A stretch of 64,000 nt of DNA from Streptomyces sp. MspMP-M5 (GCF_000373585.1 NZ_KB891883.1:62001-126000); one strand, 5' to 3'. Numbered from the stretch's first letter, positions 35,237 through 45,870 are shown. A program made the numbers and translations. Notes: a model not told the origin generated them from the letters alone.

Positions 35237-35998
35237 TCAGGTGTCTAGCGACGGCGGTGTGGGGCCCGCGGTGAATCCGCCGTCCGTGCTGATCTCGGCG
35301 CCGTTGATGTAGGAGGCGGCGTCGGATACCAGGAAGGCCACGAGCGAGGCGACTTCGTGGGCCTGCCCGATACGGCGCAGCGGGACTCCGGGATGGTTTC
35401 CGGGGCCGGCCGGCGGCGCGACGCCCTTGACCATGGGCGTGTCGATGATCCCGGGGTGAACGCTGTTGACGCGGATTCCGTATTCGCCCAGTTCCAGGGC
35501 GGCCACCTTCGTCAGACCTCGGAGCGCCCATTTCGACGCCGAGTAGGCGCCGCTGTAGGCAATGCCCATCAGTCCGGCGGCCGAGGAGACATTGACGATG
35601 GTGCCTTGGCGAGCGGAACGCATCGTCGGAAGCACCGCCTGGATTCCGAGGAAGGCACCGAGCAGGTTGGTCTGCAGCACCCGTTCGAAGGACTCCAGGG
35701 ATTCGTTCTCCAGAGACCTCATGTGAAAGATCCCCGCATTGTTCACCAGGGCGTCCACCCGTCCGAACTCATGGGTCGCCTCGCTCAGGGCGTGCTGCCA
35801 GTCGGATTCCCGGGTGACGTCCAGATGCACATAGCGTGCGGTGTCTCCCAGTGAGGCGGCGACTTCCTGCCCTTCCTTGTCCAGCACATCCCCGAGGACC
35901 ACCTGGCCACCCAGACCGGCGAAGAGCCTGGCTGCCGCCTCGCCCTGACCGCGCGCGGCTCCGGTGATCAGAGCGACTTTCCCCTGCAGCGTCAGCAT
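35237..35998 (-). CDS. SDR-family oxidoreductase (3-alpha/20-beta-HSD or BDH-like)
   Basis: A 253-residue classical short-chain dehydrogenase. The cofactor site is ALITGAARGQGEAAARLF, with an Asp after beta-2 (LGDVLD) indicating NAD(H). NNAG is in VDALVNNAGIFHMRS. The catalytic Ser is in NVSSAAGLMG and the Tyr/Lys pair in YSGAYSASKWALRG, followed by VHPGIIDTPM. The ATG overlaps the stop of the upstream KS gene (ATGCTGA), so translation is coupled to the PKS proteins. It probably oxidises or reduces a hydroxyl/keto group of the polyketide product. Confidence 0.9.
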   Translation of the reverse strand: MLTLQGKVALITGAARGQGEAAARLFAGLGGQVVLGDVLDKEGQEVAASLGDTARYVHLDVTRESDWQHALSEATHEFGRVDALVNNAGIFHMRSLENESLESFERVLQTNLLGAFLGIQAVLPTMRSARQGTIVNVSSAAGLMGIAYSGAYSASKWALRGLTKVAALELGEYGIRVNSVHPGIIDTPMVKGVAPPAGPGNHPGVPLRRIGQAHEVASLVAFLVSDAASYINGAEISTDGGFTAGPTPPSLDT

Positions 35999-37905
35999 GC
36001 CTCGACCACCCCGCTCGCTTCGTCGTACGAGGGATGTGGGGCTGGGGCAGGCGGCCAGTAGGGCTGCCGCTGAAACGCATACGTGGGCAGGTCCACCGCA
36101 CGAGCACCGGTTCCCTCGAAGAGGGTTTTCCAGTCCGCCTGAGCTCCCTCGGCGAAGGAACGGCACAGCTCCGCCAGCGCGGATCCCACCGGTGCGGGAA
36201 GGAGCCGCGAAGAGGGCCGGGCATCACCCGGGTAGATCACAACGCAGGGGTGCGGGGTGTTGTCGGCGAGGGCGCGGGTGGCGTCGAGGAGTTCGTCCCG
36301 ATCGGGAGCCAGCAGAAGGGCACGGTGGGGGAAATGACTGCGGGTGGTGGCCAGCGAGTAGGCGATGTCCAGGGCGCTGAGGTGGCGGTGGCGTTCGGCG
36401 TGTGCGGCGAGACTGCGGGCCTGTGCGCGCAGGGCGCCGGGGGTCCTGGCGGTGATGACCCAGGGTATGAGGGGCAGTGGTGCGGTGGTGGTCGCCACGT
36501 GTTCCGGTGTCGGTGACGCTTCTTCGAGGATGACGTGGGCGTTGGTGCCCCCGATGCCGATGCCTGACACGGCACAGCGGCGTGGTCGGTCCGGTTGGTG
36601 GGGCCAGTCACGCGGCTCGGTCAGAAGCCGGACGGTGCCTGAACTCCAGTCCACGTGGGGTGTGGGTTCGTCGGCGTGGAGAGTGGGCGGAAGCATGCCG
36701 TGTTGCAGAGCCAGGACCATTTTGATGATCCCGGCGGCGCCGCCGGCGGCTTGCGCATGGCCCAGGTTGGACTTGACCGACCCGAGCCACAGGGGGCGCT
36801 CCGGCGTGTGGTGCTGCCCGTAGGTGTCCAGGAGTGCCTTGACCTCCAGGGGATCCACCACCGGGGTTCCGCTGCCGTGTCCTTCCACGGCGTCGATGTC
36901 GGCGGGCCCGAGTTCCGCTCGCGAGAGCGCCTGGTGGATGAGCCTGCGACAGGCTTCTTCGCCGGGGACGACCATGGCGTTCCGGGGGCCTTCCTGCTGG
37001 ACGGCCGAGCCCCGGATCACCGCCAGCACGCGGTGCCCGTGACGGTGTGCGTCCGCCAGCCGTTCCAGCACCAACACGCCTGCGCCTTCGCCGAAGGCCA
37101 CCCCGTCGGCCCCTGCGGCGAAGGACTTGCTGCGGCCGTCCCGGGCAAGACCGGCGATGTGTCCGAGGGAACTGAACAGCATCGGTGTCGCCATGACCGT
37201 GGTGCCGCCGGCCAACGCCAGGGTGCACTCCCCGTCGCGCAGTGCCTGGCAGGCCAGATGAAGGGCCACCAGCGAGGAGGAGCACGCGGTGTCCAAGGTG
37301 ATGCCCGGTCCTTCCAGGCCGAGTGCGTAGGCGACGCGACCGGCGAGGAGGCTGCCCAGATTGCCTGTGAAGAGGTACTCGACGGCCTCCTTCTCCCGGT
37401 CGGGCAGGGACGTCAGGAGAGTGAGATAGTCGTGGTACATGGCGCCGAAGTAGACGCCCGTAGCGGTGCCCCGGAGGCTTGCCGGATCAAGTCGCGCATG
37501 TTCCAGTGCCTGCCATGCCACCTCCAGAAGAAGGCGCTGTTGAGGATCGGTGACGAGGGCTTCCGTCGCCGTCATACCGAAGAACGGAGCGTCGAAGTCA
37601 GCCGCGTTGTCGAGGAAGCAGCCGGCCTCGACCTGCAGTGGGTCGGCCTGGCCCGTGGGATCCGGCCTCCAGGTCTCCCAGTGCCGTCCGCGCGGCAGCG
37701 GGCCTGCGGCGTCCCTACCGGCCGAGACGAAGTCCCACATGGCCTCCGGTGAGTTGACGTTTCCAGGGAACCGGCAGCCCATCCCCACGATGGCGATGGG
37801 ATCGTGGTGGGAGGAGTACCGGGCGGCCTGTTCCTTGAGTCGTTGATTCTCGGTGAGAGCCGCCCGCAGCGCTTCCACGAGCCGCTCTGACGCAACGGTG
37901 GACAC
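35992..37905 (-). CDS. PKS protein with ketosynthase only; AT removed in frame
   Basis: A 637-residue type I PKS subunit. It opens with a coiled-coil N-terminal docking domain (SERLVEALRAALTENQRLKEQ). A complete ketosynthase follows: Cys in [14 protein letters not shown] near residue 207, first His in EGHGSGTPVVDP (Ser replacing the usual Thr), second His in SNLGHAQAAGG. The KS-to-AT linker is present as far as HRALLLAPDRDEL, but the whole acyltransferase (about 300 residues, GHSxGE included) is missing. The protein resumes at the post-AT linker AVDLPTYAFQRQPYW and ends 30 residues later without KR, ACP or TE. GTG 37905 follows GGAGA, 18 bp behind the first PKS gene. It can accept a chain from the PKS1 ACP but cannot extend it alone. 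Confidence 0.88.
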   Translation of the reverse strand: MSTVASERLVEALRAALTENQRLKEQAARYSSHHDPIAIVGMGCRFPGNVNSPEAMWDFVSAGRDAAGPLPRGRHWETWRPDPTGQADPLQVEAGCFLDNAADFDAPFFGMTATEALVTDPQQRLLLEVAWQALEHARLDPASLRGTATGVYFGAMYHDYLTLLTSLPDREKEAVEYLFTGNLGSLLAGRVAYALGLEGPGITLDTACSSSLVALHLACQALRDGECTLALAGGTTVMATPMLFSSLGHIAGLARDGRSKSFAAGADGVAFGEGAGVLVLERLADAHRHGHRVLAVIRGSAVQQEGPRNAMVVPGEEACRRLIHQALSRAELGPADIDAVEGHGSGTPVVDPLEVKALLDTYGQHHTPERPLWLGSVKSNLGHAQAAGGAAGIIKMVLALQHGMLPPTLHADEPTPHVDWSSGTVRLLTEPRDWPHQPDRPRRCAVSGIGIGGTNAHVILEEASPTPEHVATTTAPLPLIPWVITARTPGALRAQARSLAAHAERHRHLSALDIAYSLATTRSHFPHRALLLAPDRDELLDATRALADNTPHPCVVIYPGDARPSSRLLPAPVGSALAELCRSFAEGAQADWKTLFEGTGARAVDLPTYAFQRQPYWPPAPAPHPSYDEASGVVEAC

Positions 37906-37923
37906 AGGTTTCTCCGATCGTGT

Positions 37924-40900
37924 TCAGGACGGAGTGTCGGGCAGCGCCAGGCGGATGAGTTCCTCCGCGCTCATGGCTTGGATGGTCTCCACTTCGCTCT
38001 GCGGGGTGGCCTGACCTTTGTCGGCCGGTCGGGACGGGCGGGCGGGGAGCTTTTGGAGGATCAGGTGGCTGACCGCTCGGATGTCCGGGTGCTCGAAGAC
38101 CAGCGTGGCGGGCAGCTCCAGGCCGCTGGACTTGTTGATCCGGTTGCGGAACTGAATCGCGATCAGGGAATCGAAGCCCAGCGAGGTGAAGGGGGCGTCG
38201 ACGTCAAGGCTCGTGGGCCGGGAGTGCGCCAGTACCGCTGCCGCATGCTCGCGGACGAAGGCCAGCACGGCCGCTCCCTGCTCGCTCTGGGGCAGGCCGC
38301 GGATGGTCTCCATCTGGTCGGCCGTCTGCGTCTCCTCCCGGGACGCATCCTGCTGGGAAGAGCCCTGCTGCGAAGTCCTGTCCGAAGGCGTCCTGCCTGT
38401 CCTTGCCAGCCCTTGGAAGAGCGCGGGCCGGCTCAGTGCCGTTCCTCCGGTCGACAGCGGCTGTTCGTCCAGTTCGTCCAGACGCATGGGGAGGAGCAGG
38501 GGCTCTCCCAGGCCCACGGCAGCGTCGAAGAGAGCCAGGCCGTCGCGCCCCGGCAGTGCGGTCATTCCGAGATGTGCCAGGCGAGCACGGTTCGCCTCGC
38601 TCAGCCCCGCGCCCATGCCGTGTTCGGGTTCCCACAGGCCCCAGGCGAGCGCTGTCGCGGGCAGACCCAGGCTGGCCCGATGACAGGCCAGCGCGTCCAG
38701 ACAGGCGTTGGCCGCCGCGTAGTTGGCCTGCCCGGCGTTGCCCAGCAGCCCACTTGCCGACGAGAACAGTACGAACATCGACAGGTCGAGGTGCTCGGTG
38801 AGTTCGTGCAGGAGCACGGCCGCGTCCGCCTTGGGCCGCAGCACCGTGTCCATCCTCTCCGCCGTCATGGCACCCACCACACCGTCGTCGACGATTCCCG
38901 CGGCATGGACCACCGCGGTGAGCGGGTGCGCGGCAGGGATGTCGGCCAGCACCTGTGCCAGCGCTCGCCGCTCACCGGCGTCGGCCGCGACGATGCTCAC
39001 CTGCGCTCCCGCTTCGCGCAGGTGGTCGGCCAGTTCGGCGGCGCCAGGAGCTTGTGCGCCGCGTCGGCTGAGCAGCAGGAGGTGGCGGGCGCCATGCCGG
39101 GTGACGAGGTGGCGGGCGAGCAGACCGCCCAGGGCACCGGTTCCCCCGGTGATCAGTACGGTGCCCTCAGGGTCGAGCAGTGGCTCCGTGTGGGCGGCGG
39201 CCACGCGTGCCCGGGAGAGCCGGGGGACGAACACCCGGCTGCCTCGCACCGCTGTCGACGGCTCCCGTAGGGACAGGGCGCGTGCGAAGGCGGCAGGGGT
39301 GGCATCAGCGTCGACGTCGATCACGGCGAACCGTCCGGGGTGTTCGGACTCCGCTGCCCGGACCAGTCCCGCACAGGCCGCACCCGCGAGGTCGGCCGCA
39401 TCCTGGCCGGCGGCCAGCGCCACGGCCTCCCGTGTCACCAGCACCAGGCGGGAGGACCGGAACCGTTCGTCGTCCAGCCACTCCTGAACTCTGCGCAGAG
39501 TGCGATGCGTTGCGGCATGCACGTCTCCGCCGCCGACGGTGCAGCACACCGTTTCGGGCAGGCCATCACCTTCTTTCGCTGCCGCGCGGATGGCCGTCCA
39601 GTCCGGGTGGGCAGTGCTATCGATATCCGTGCCGGTGGCCCGCAGCCACTCCATACCGTCCCCCACAACCGCCAACCGAGCCGCTGCGGGACGGTCGGCG
39701 GCGGGAGGAGCGTCCGCCCACGTCAGGCGGTACAGGTCTGCGCGCCATCGTCCGGTGGCGAACTCCAATTGGTCGGCTGTCACGGACCGGCCCACGAGAG
39801 TGTCCACGTGCAGCACGGACCGACCTGCCTGGTCGAAGACGGCGAACCGCATCCTGCTGCGGTCCCCAGGCGCGGGGGCGATCATGACGCGCAACGCGGT
39901 CGCACCCCGTTGGTGCAGAGAGACCCCACTCCAGGCAAAGGGCACCAGGGGGCTCGCCGCGCCCTCGGGAGTCCCGGACAGGTGAGCGGCCGTCAGCGTC
40001 TGCAGGGCTGAGTCGAGAAGTGCCGGATGTACCCCGTACCGACCGCAGTCATTCCCTGCCTCCTGCGCTGCGACCACTTCGGCATACAGCACGTCGCCGT
40101 CGCGCCAGACCCGTCGCACTCCCTGGAAGGCCGGCCCGTAATCGTAGCCCCGGGCACGGAGGCGTTCATACAGCGCGCTGAGGTCGACCGCGTGCGCCCG
40201 GGGTGGCGGCCACGCTTCGGGACCGGAGTGCGCCACCGCTTCCCGGGCCGACACCCTTCCCTCGGCATGGCAGGTCCAGGCGGCCCGAGTGCCGGCCGCG
40301 CCACCCGCGGCCGGTATGCCCTGGTCCTTGCACGCGAACACACTGATGCGGCACCGGCCCTCCTCCGGTGGCGCCACCGCGATCTGGAGCCGTACCGCTC
40401 CGTGTTCGGGGAGCACCAGCGGGGTCTGCACGGTCAATTCGTCCAGAGTGGGAAATCCGCAGACCGCCCCCGCGTGCAGGGCCATCTCCACCAGTGCGGT
40501 GCTGGGCACCACCGCTCTTCCCATGAGCATGTGGTCGGCGAGCCAGGCAGGTGCATCCCGCGAGATCACACCGGAGAACAGCGTCTGGCCCGTCTCCGCG
40601 TTCTCCACGGCTGTGTCCAGAAGCGGATGATCCGCGGCGGGGGAAGTCGTTCGCGGACCGAGGTCGGGCAGCGGCAACCAGTAGCGCCGACGCTGGAACG
40701 GATAGGTGGGGAGATCCACTGCCTGGGCGCGGGTGCCGGCGAACACGGAAGTCCAGTTCACCTCTGCCCCGCAGACATGCGCTTCGCCGATCGCCCGCAG
40801 CATCTGTGTCCGGTCACCGTGGCCGCGCCGCAACGTGCCGTGCGCCATGATCTCGGTGTTCTGGTCCTCGGCGATCTCTTCGAGCGCGGCGATGAGTACC

Positions 40901-43350
40901 GGATGCGCACTGCACTGGATGAAGTGCCGGAATCCGTGCCGCAGCATGGTCCGGGTGGCGGCTTCGAAGTAGACGGGTGCCCTGGTGTTGCGGTACCAGA
41001 ATCCGGCACTCATCTCCGAGCCGTCCGCCCGTCCCCCGGTCACCGTGGAGTAGAGCGGAATCCGCGCGGAGTGGGGAGTGATGCCCGCCAGGCCGTTGAG
41101 GATCTCGTCCCGGATCTGCTCCACCTGGGCCGAGTGCACGGCAACGTCGGTATCCAGGCGACGGGTTCGCACGCCGACGGCGGTGAGTTCCCGTTCCATC
41201 GCGTCCAGGGCGTCGTCGCTCCCGCACACCACCGTGCTGTGCGGGCTGTTGACCGCGCACAGCGACAGGCTGCCCCCCGCGCTCTCGATCCGCGGCTGCA
41301 GCGACGGTAGCGGCATCGCTGTCGCCAACATGCCGCCGGCACCGGCGAGTTTCGACAGAGCGTTACCGCGGATCCCCACGACCCTGGCGGCATCCTCCAA
41401 GGAGAGCACCCCTGCGATATACGCGGCCGCTATCTCCCCTTGCGAATGCCCTACCACGGCCGCCGGCTCCACCCCGTAGTGGCGCCACAGCTCGGCCAGC
41501 GAGGTCAGCACAGCGAACATGGTGTGGCTCAGTACGTCGATCCGGTCGACCGGCGGAGCCCCCGGCCGCTCGCGCACCACATCGATCAGGGAGAAGTCCG
41601 CGAAAGGAGCGAGCGCCTCGGTGCAACGCTCCATGTGGTCGGCGAACGGAACGCAGCTGTCCAACAGCTCCGCCGCCATGCCCGGCCACTGAGCGCCCTG
41701 CCCCGGGAAGATCATCACCGGCCCGGCGGAAGGCAGCGAGGTGGCGGCGGAGAAGGTGTCGGGCGTCGGGGTGTCCTCGGTGAGGGCGCGAACTGCGCTG
41801 ATGAGTTCGTCGCGCTCACGGGCCAGGAACAGTGCGCGATGGTTGAAGTGGCTGCGCGTGGTGGCCAGCGCATACCCGATGTCGAGAGCGCTGAGCTCAG
41901 GGTGCTCTTCGGCGTGTGCCGCCAGAGCGCGTGCCTGGGCACGCAGCGCCGTACGGGACTTCGCGGAGACGGCCCAAGGAATGAGGGGCAGTGGTGTGGC
42001 GGGGGCGCCTGTGGTGGACGGAAGCTCGGGTGGCGCCTCTTCCAGCACGACATGGGCGTTGGTGCCGCTGATTCCGAAGCCCGACACGGCGCAGCGGCGC
42101 GGCCGCCCAGGATGGTGGGGCCATTCCCTCGGCTCGGTCAGGAGCCGGACGGTGCCCTTGCCCCAGTCCACCCGCGAGGTGGGCGCATCCACATGCAGAG
42201 TGCGTGGCAGCAGTTCGTGTTGGAGCGCCAAGACCATCTTGATGACCCCAGCAGCACCGGCAGCCGACATCGTGTGACTGATGTTGGATTTCACCGAACC
42301 CAACCACAAGGGCCGTTCGGGCGGGCGTCGCTGTCCGTAGGTGTCCAACACCGCCTGCAGCTCATGCTGGTCCCCCAGCAGGGTGGCCGTGCCGTGCCCC
42401 TCCAGTGCGTCGATGTCGGTCGGTGCCATGGCCGCGTCCGCCAGCGCACTGCGGATCACGCCTGCCTGGGCCGACCCGCTGGGGGCGGTCAACTGAGCGC
42501 TGGCACCGTCCTGGTTGACGGCAGTGCCCCGTATGACCGCCAGAACGCGGTGCCCGTTTCGCCGGGCGTCCGGTAATCGTTCCAGGACCAGCACGCCGGC
42601 CCCCTCGCCGAAGGCCGTACCGTCGGCGGACGCCGCGAAGGACTTCACCCGGCCGTCGGCGGAGAATCCGCGTTGACGGCTGAAATCCTGCAGAACTCCG
42701 GGCGTGGCCTGCAAAGTGACGCCGCCCGCGAGTGCCAGCGTGCACTCCTGGCGCCGCAACGACTGGCAGGCCAGGTGCAGGGTCACCAGGGACGACGAGC
42801 ACGCCGTGTCCACCGTCAGTGCGGGCCCTGCCAGGTCGAGCAGGTACGACACCCGGCCCGAGGCGACCGCGTTGGTGCTGCCGACCAGCAGATGCCCCTG
42901 ATATTCCTCGAGCCCGCGGCCGCCGGTCATCCACCGCATACCGTAATCCGTATTCGTCAACCCCGCGAAGACGCCAGTCCGGCTGCCGCGCAGAGAGTGC
43001 GGATCCAGCCGGGCGTGTTCCAGTGCCTCCCAGCAGATCTCCAGCCACAGTCGTTGCTGCGGGTCCGTTGCCGCGGCTTCGCGCGGGGACAACCCGAAGA
43101 ACTCGGCATCGAATTCGGCCGCATCGTGCAGGAATCCGCTCTTCGGCAGCGAGACCTTGCCGGATGCCTCCGGATCAGGGTCATAGAGACCACGTTCCCA
43201 GCCCCGGTCCGTGGGAAAGGGCGAGAGCACGTCCCGGCCTTCGTCGAGAATTGTCCAAAAAGCCTGAGGTGAGATCGCGCCACCGGGGAATCGGCAGGCC
43301 ATACCCACGATGGCTATCGCCTCGCACCCGACGACCGAACCTCTGACCAT
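37924..43350 (-). CDS. Type I polyketide synthase, single module KS-AT-DH-KR-ACP
   Basis: A 1,808-residue PKS. Domains: KS (Cys in [13 protein letters not shown] near residue 182, EGHGTAT, SNISH); AT ([11 protein letters not shown] near 634, specificity site [10 protein letters not shown] near 735, neither the methylmalonyl YASH nor the malonyl HAFH); DH ([14 protein letters not shown] near 939 and [10 protein letters not shown] near 1112, both catalytic residues present); KR ([10 protein letters not shown] near 1398, [10 protein letters not shown] suggesting B-type, YAAAN); ACP ([11 protein letters not shown] near 1726). The C-terminus [14 protein letters not shown] resembles a docking tail matching the N-terminal coil of the next PKS. 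ATG 43350 (GGAAAGG upstream) gives no loading domain and no N-terminal docking coil, so this is probably the first subunit. No ER or thioesterase is seen. Confidence 0.92.
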   Translation of the reverse strand: MVRGSVVGCEAIAIVGMACRFPGGAISPQAFWTILDEGRDVLSPFPTDRGWERGLYDPDPEASGKVSLPKSGFLHDAAEFDAEFFGLSPREAAATDPQQRLWLEICWEALEHARLDPHSLRGSRTGVFAGLTNTDYGMRWMTGGRGLEEYQGHLLVGSTNAVASGRVSYLLDLAGPALTVDTACSSSLVTLHLACQSLRRQECTLALAGGVTLQATPGVLQDFSRQRGFSADGRVKSFAASADGTAFGEGAGVLVLERLPDARRNGHRVLAVIRGTAVNQDGASAQLTAPSGSAQAGVIRSALADAAMAPTDIDALEGHGTATLLGDQHELQAVLDTYGQRRPPERPLWLGSVKSNISHTMSAAGAAGVIKMVLALQHELLPRTLHVDAPTSRVDWGKGTVRLLTEPREWPHHPGRPRRCAVSGFGISGTNAHVVLEEAPPELPSTTGAPATPLPLIPWAVSAKSRTALRAQARALAAHAEEHPELSALDIGYALATTRSHFNHRALFLARERDELISAVRALTEDTPTPDTFSAATSLPSAGPVMIFPGQGAQWPGMAAELLDSCVPFADHMERCTEALAPFADFSLIDVVRERPGAPPVDRIDVLSHTMFAVLTSLAELWRHYGVEPAAVVGHSQGEIAAAYIAGVLSLEDAARVVGIRGNALSKLAGAGGMLATAMPLPSLQPRIESAGGSLSLCAVNSPHSTVVCGSDDALDAMERELTAVGVRTRRLDTDVAVHSAQVEQIRDEILNGLAGITPHSARIPLYSTVTGGRADGSEMSAGFWYRNTRAPVYFEAATRTMLRHGFRHFIQCSAHPVLIAALEEIAEDQNTEIMAHGTLRRGHGDRTQMLRAIGEAHVCGAEVNWTSVFAGTRAQAVDLPTYPFQRRRYWLPLPDLGPRTTSPAADHPLLDTAVENAETGQTLFSGVISRDAPAWLADHMLMGRAVVPSTALVEMALHAGAVCGFPTLDELTVQTPLVLPEHGAVRLQIAVAPPEEGRCRISVFACKDQGIPAAGGAAGTRAAWTCHAEGRVSAREAVAHSGPEAWPPPRAHAVDLSALYERLRARGYDYGPAFQGVRRVWRDGDVLYAEVVAAQEAGNDCGRYGVHPALLDSALQTLTAAHLSGTPEGAASPLVPFAWSGVSLHQRGATALRVMIAPAPGDRSRMRFAVFDQAGRSVLHVDTLVGRSVTADQLEFATGRWRADLYRLTWADAPPAADRPAAARLAVVGDGMEWLRATGTDIDSTAHPDWTAIRAAAKEGDGLPETVCCTVGGGDVHAATHRTLRRVQEWLDDERFRSSRLVLVTREAVALAAGQDAADLAGAACAGLVRAAESEHPGRFAVIDVDADATPAAFARALSLREPSTAVRGSRVFVPRLSRARVAAAHTEPLLDPEGTVLITGGTGALGGLLARHLVTRHGARHLLLLSRRGAQAPGAAELADHLREAGAQVSIVAADAGERRALAQVLADIPAAHPLTAVVHAAGIVDDGVVGAMTAERMDTVLRPKADAAVLLHELTEHLDLSMFVLFSSASGLLGNAGQANYAAANACLDALACHRASLGLPATALAWGLWEPEHGMGAGLSEANRARLAHLGMTALPGRDGLALFDAAVGLGEPLLLPMRLDELDEQPLSTGGTALSRPALFQGLARTGRTPSDRTSQQGSSQQDASREETQTADQMETIRGLPQSEQGAAVLAFVREHAAAVLAHSRPTSLDVDAPFTSLGFDSLIAIQFRNRINKSSGLELPATLVFEHPDIRAVSHLILQKLPARPSRPADKGQATPQSEVETIQAMSAEELIRLALPDTPS

Positions 43351-43817
43351 GGGGATCCCTTTCCTGTGTGAGGCCCGCCCTACGCTTCCAGGTCCCAAGC
43401 TTCGGGTCCTTGCCTCGGTGTCCATCAACCTCGCGGAGACTGCATCTGTCTACGGGGAACGTGGAGTGGCCACCTTCGACAACCCGTTGCGCAGAATCAC
43501 CGGTACCCATCCCAAGCCACGGAATTCGCTATGACCTCTCCGCACCAGAGCAAATACCGGTATTACACGGCGCATTGCAGCATGGCGGGGGCGCACAGAG
43601 ATACGCCAAGACATATCGCTTCTCGGTGCTGGGCAGTGGCGCCGGCCCCGATCACTACTGCTGGGCGTTCCCAACTCCTGGGCAGGTGAGGCAAGGGCAA
43701 TCCACCTGCCCGAGGTGGAGGCCGACAAGGAGCCGATAGGGTCGGGCACCGCGAGACGGCTCAGGAAACACCCACCTGATCCGGCCCGGACGACCCAACC
43801 CGAACCGAGGAGGACCG
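43351..43817. other. Divergent intergenic region between PKS operon and ferric reductase
   Basis: About 470 bp with no supported gene; short ORFs on both strands lack ribosome sites. It should contain the promoters for the PKS operon (minus) and the FhuF-like gene (plus). No iron-box palindrome resembling TTAGGTTAGGCTAACCTAA was found by eye. Confidence 0.5.
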
Positions 43818-44561
43818 TTGCCACCGGAATCGATGACGGAAACCCTCTGCCGCACCGCCACCGTGGGGGCGTTCTTCTCCGTACGGACCAACACCGGAGC
43901 ACCACGGGAACAGGGCTTTCTCCCCCTGCCCGAGCTGTACCGACAGGACTCGGACTCCGCACCGGCGCTGCACAAGCGGGTGGAAGTCGTGGCCACGCGG
44001 CTCGGCACAGCGGAGCGTCGGGTCGCCGCGTCCCTCGTTCACCAGGGACTCGCCGGACGCCTGTGGTCGATCGCCCTCGCACCGGCGGTACTGGCGGGAC
44101 GCGTCCCGGACCTCGGCAGCGACACACTGTGGTGGCATCCGGCCCGGAGCGTACCGGACGAACTCTGGCTCCCCTCCTCGACCGCACTACCGGCGACCTC
44201 AGAGCAAGACCTGACGGGCCAACTGCAGACAACGGTTCTGCAGGGTCATCTGGTGCCGCTGCACCGGGCCATCGGCACCGTGTGCCCGATCTCTTCCCGG
44301 CTGCTCTGGGGCAACGCGGCCTCGGCGCTGGTCGGAGCCCTCCGTGTGCTGGATGGTTGGTGTCGCCGGACGGGCCGCAGGAAGGCGGCGGAGCGAGCCG
44401 TGGCACTGACCGCCTCCGTGCTCGACGACCCACTTCTGCGCGACTCGGGCACGCTGGATCCTGCCGTTCCGGAGTTCTCCCGACGCAGTTGCTGCCTGTA
44501 CTACCGCGTTCCAGGCGGAGGACTGTGCGGTGACTGCGTGCTTCGGCGGGCCGGGCATTAG
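43818..44561 (+). CDS. FhuF-like (2Fe-2S) ferric-siderophore reductase
   Basis: A 247-residue cytosolic protein ending in the FhuF C-terminal iron-sulphur motif, SCCLYYRVPGGGLCGDCVL. Its four cysteines, spaced C-C-x10-C-x2-C, ligate one [2Fe-2S] cluster. FhuF-type proteins reduce ferric siderophores in the cytoplasm so that iron is released. GHLVPLHRAIG, SSRLLWGNAASAL and LLRDSGTL are typical internal segments. TTG 43818 has AGGAGG close upstream; ATG 43833 is an alternative. It is about 12 kb from the NIS siderophore operon with the PKS operon between them, and is the only iron-release candidate in the window. Confidence 0.85.
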   Translation: MPPESMTETLCRTATVGAFFSVRTNTGAPREQGFLPLPELYRQDSDSAPALHKRVEVVATRLGTAERRVAASLVHQGLAGRLWSIALAPAVLAGRVPDLGSDTLWWHPARSVPDELWLPSSTALPATSEQDLTGQLQTTVLQGHLVPLHRAIGTVCPISSRLLWGNAASALVGALRVLDGWCRRTGRRKAAERAVALTASVLDDPLLRDSGTLDPAVPEFSRRSCCLYYRVPGGGLCGDCVLRRAGH

Positions 44562-45143
44562 GGGCTGTGCGCTGTGCGAGATGCGCATCCCGGCGGCGTC
44601 GTGGTGAGCGTACGGACCGTACTCACCCATCGGCGGATACGGCTCGATCAACTACCGCTGGTCATCGATGAAAGCACCTGATGCCGGCACAGTCGAGCCC
44701 GAACGGAGAACGCCGACGTCCCGCGCAACGACCAACGTGCGCGGGCAACTCCACCCCGCGTCGCCGGGCTTCGCGGCGGAACATGACTGGGGCGTGGAGC
44801 GCGACCTGGTGGCCCTGTTCGAGGGCCGGGCAGATGACGTAGTCCAGCGCGGACCCATGCGAAGGTATCGGCTCAGCGGTAATCGCTCTGCGTAAGGCCA
44901 TTTTTTGGGACACACTCCAAGGTTTTCAGCAATGTAGGACGTGGTGATCTGATCACGTCGCAACCAATTGCTCCCACTCGACCGGAAGTTGTCGCCCTGG
45001 ACGGCTGTGGAGGAGCCGTGGGGCGGGATAGGGCCAGGCGCTGTGCTGTCCTGAGCTGAGAGCCGCGTACGTCTTCACGGCGACGACCCGGCCGGCTCCC
45101 GATACGAAAACCCGGTAGCGATCTCGGACCGTCGCACACCAGC
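44562..45143. other. Intergenic region with a possible gene remnant
   Basis: About 580 bp between the ferric reductase and the DinB gene. Apart from the glycosyltransferase-like fragment described separately, no gene is supported. The stretch 44880-44960 is AT-richer and may carry a promoter. Confidence 0.45.
44662..44913 (-). pseudogene. Possible GT1 glycosyltransferase N-terminal remnant
   Basis: The minus frame reads IPSHGSALDYVICPALEQGH, then QVALHAPVMFRREARRRGVEL. This has the spacing of the N-terminal Rossmann start of macrolide/UGT-type glycosyltransferases (xSHGxxxPxLxLAxxLxxRGHxVxxxxxxxFxxxxxxxGxE). There is no proper start and no remaining enzyme. The evidence is a single motif, so the call is tentative. 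Confidence 0.3.
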
Positions 45144-45713
45144 ATGCAACGCATGAGTGAACAACCCGCGCGATGGACCACGGCAACCGTCTACCCCGAC
45201 ATGTGGGTCGATCCGGACGACGACCCCCGCAACAACGATGGACACAGTCCGGACGGCGAGCTGGCGACGGTACAAGACGTCCTGACGGACTACCGCCTGA
45301 CCTTGCGGATGAAGTGCGAGGGCCTGGATGCGGAGCAACTGGCGCGTCGGTCGGTACCACCGTCGACGATGTCACTGCTCGGCCTGGTTCGACACCTCGC
45401 CGAAGTGGAACGGAACTGGCGCAACTGGATCAGCGACGGCGCCCCACTGCCGAAGCTGTACGGCGAGAGGGACTCGGACTTCCACGGAGCGGTTGCCGAA
45501 CCGGCCGTGGTCGAGGCGGCGTTCCGCGACTTGGAGCGCGAACAGGCCGCGACCGACGCCGCGCTGGCCGAGCATCCGGACCTGGGCGAGCGCGTGGGGA
45601 GGGACGGCATCGCGGTTCGGGAGCTGTTGGTGCACAGGGTCGACGAGTACGCCCGCCACTGCGGGCACGCCGACCTGTTGCGCGAGTGCATCGACGGAAG
45701 GGTGGGCCAGTAA
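45144..45713 (+). CDS. DinB-family (DUF664) protein
   Basis: A 189-residue four-helix-bundle protein of the DinB/mycothiol-dependent-enzyme superfamily. Visible are LTDYRLTLRMKCEGLDAEQLA, MSLLGLVRHLAEVERNWRNW with the first metal-site His, and VRELLVHRVDEYARHCGHADLLRECIDG with the two His of the C-terminal site. Such proteins bind a metal and often transfer or use a low-molecular-weight thiol such as mycothiol in detoxification. An in-frame ATG at 45153 is an alternative start. A perfect 15-bp hairpin terminator lies 158 bp downstream. Confidence 0.85.
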   Translation: MQRMSEQPARWTTATVYPDMWVDPDDDPRNNDGHSPDGELATVQDVLTDYRLTLRMKCEGLDAEQLARRSVPPSTMSLLGLVRHLAEVERNWRNWISDGAPLPKLYGERDSDFHGAVAEPAVVEAAFRDLEREQAATDAALAEHPDLGERVGRDGIAVRELLVHRVDEYARHCGHADLLRECIDGRVGQ

Positions 45714-45870
45714 GCAGCGCGGCGGACGACGGTGGAGGAGTTGCTTCCCGGGACCTGGATACGTACGAGGACGCGGGCCTCCACGACCTGCCGGCCGTGG
45801 CCAACAACATCCGCGGGTCCCGATCCGCCATGGCGGAACTGAAGGCTCTCGGCGCTCGCATGCCCGGCAG

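Noticed and set aside
43351-43817. Iron-box (DmdR/IdeR) upstream of the FhuF-like gene or the siderophore operon
   Set aside because: No sequence close to TTAGGTTAGGCTAACCTAA was seen here or in 25805-26008, so iron control by DmdR1 cannot be claimed from the sequence.
45714-45870. Protein-like frame after the DinB stop (AVANNIRGSRSAMAELKALG)
   Set aside because: Short, without start or ribosome site, and no recognisable family; the DinB gene already ends with a normal C-terminus.
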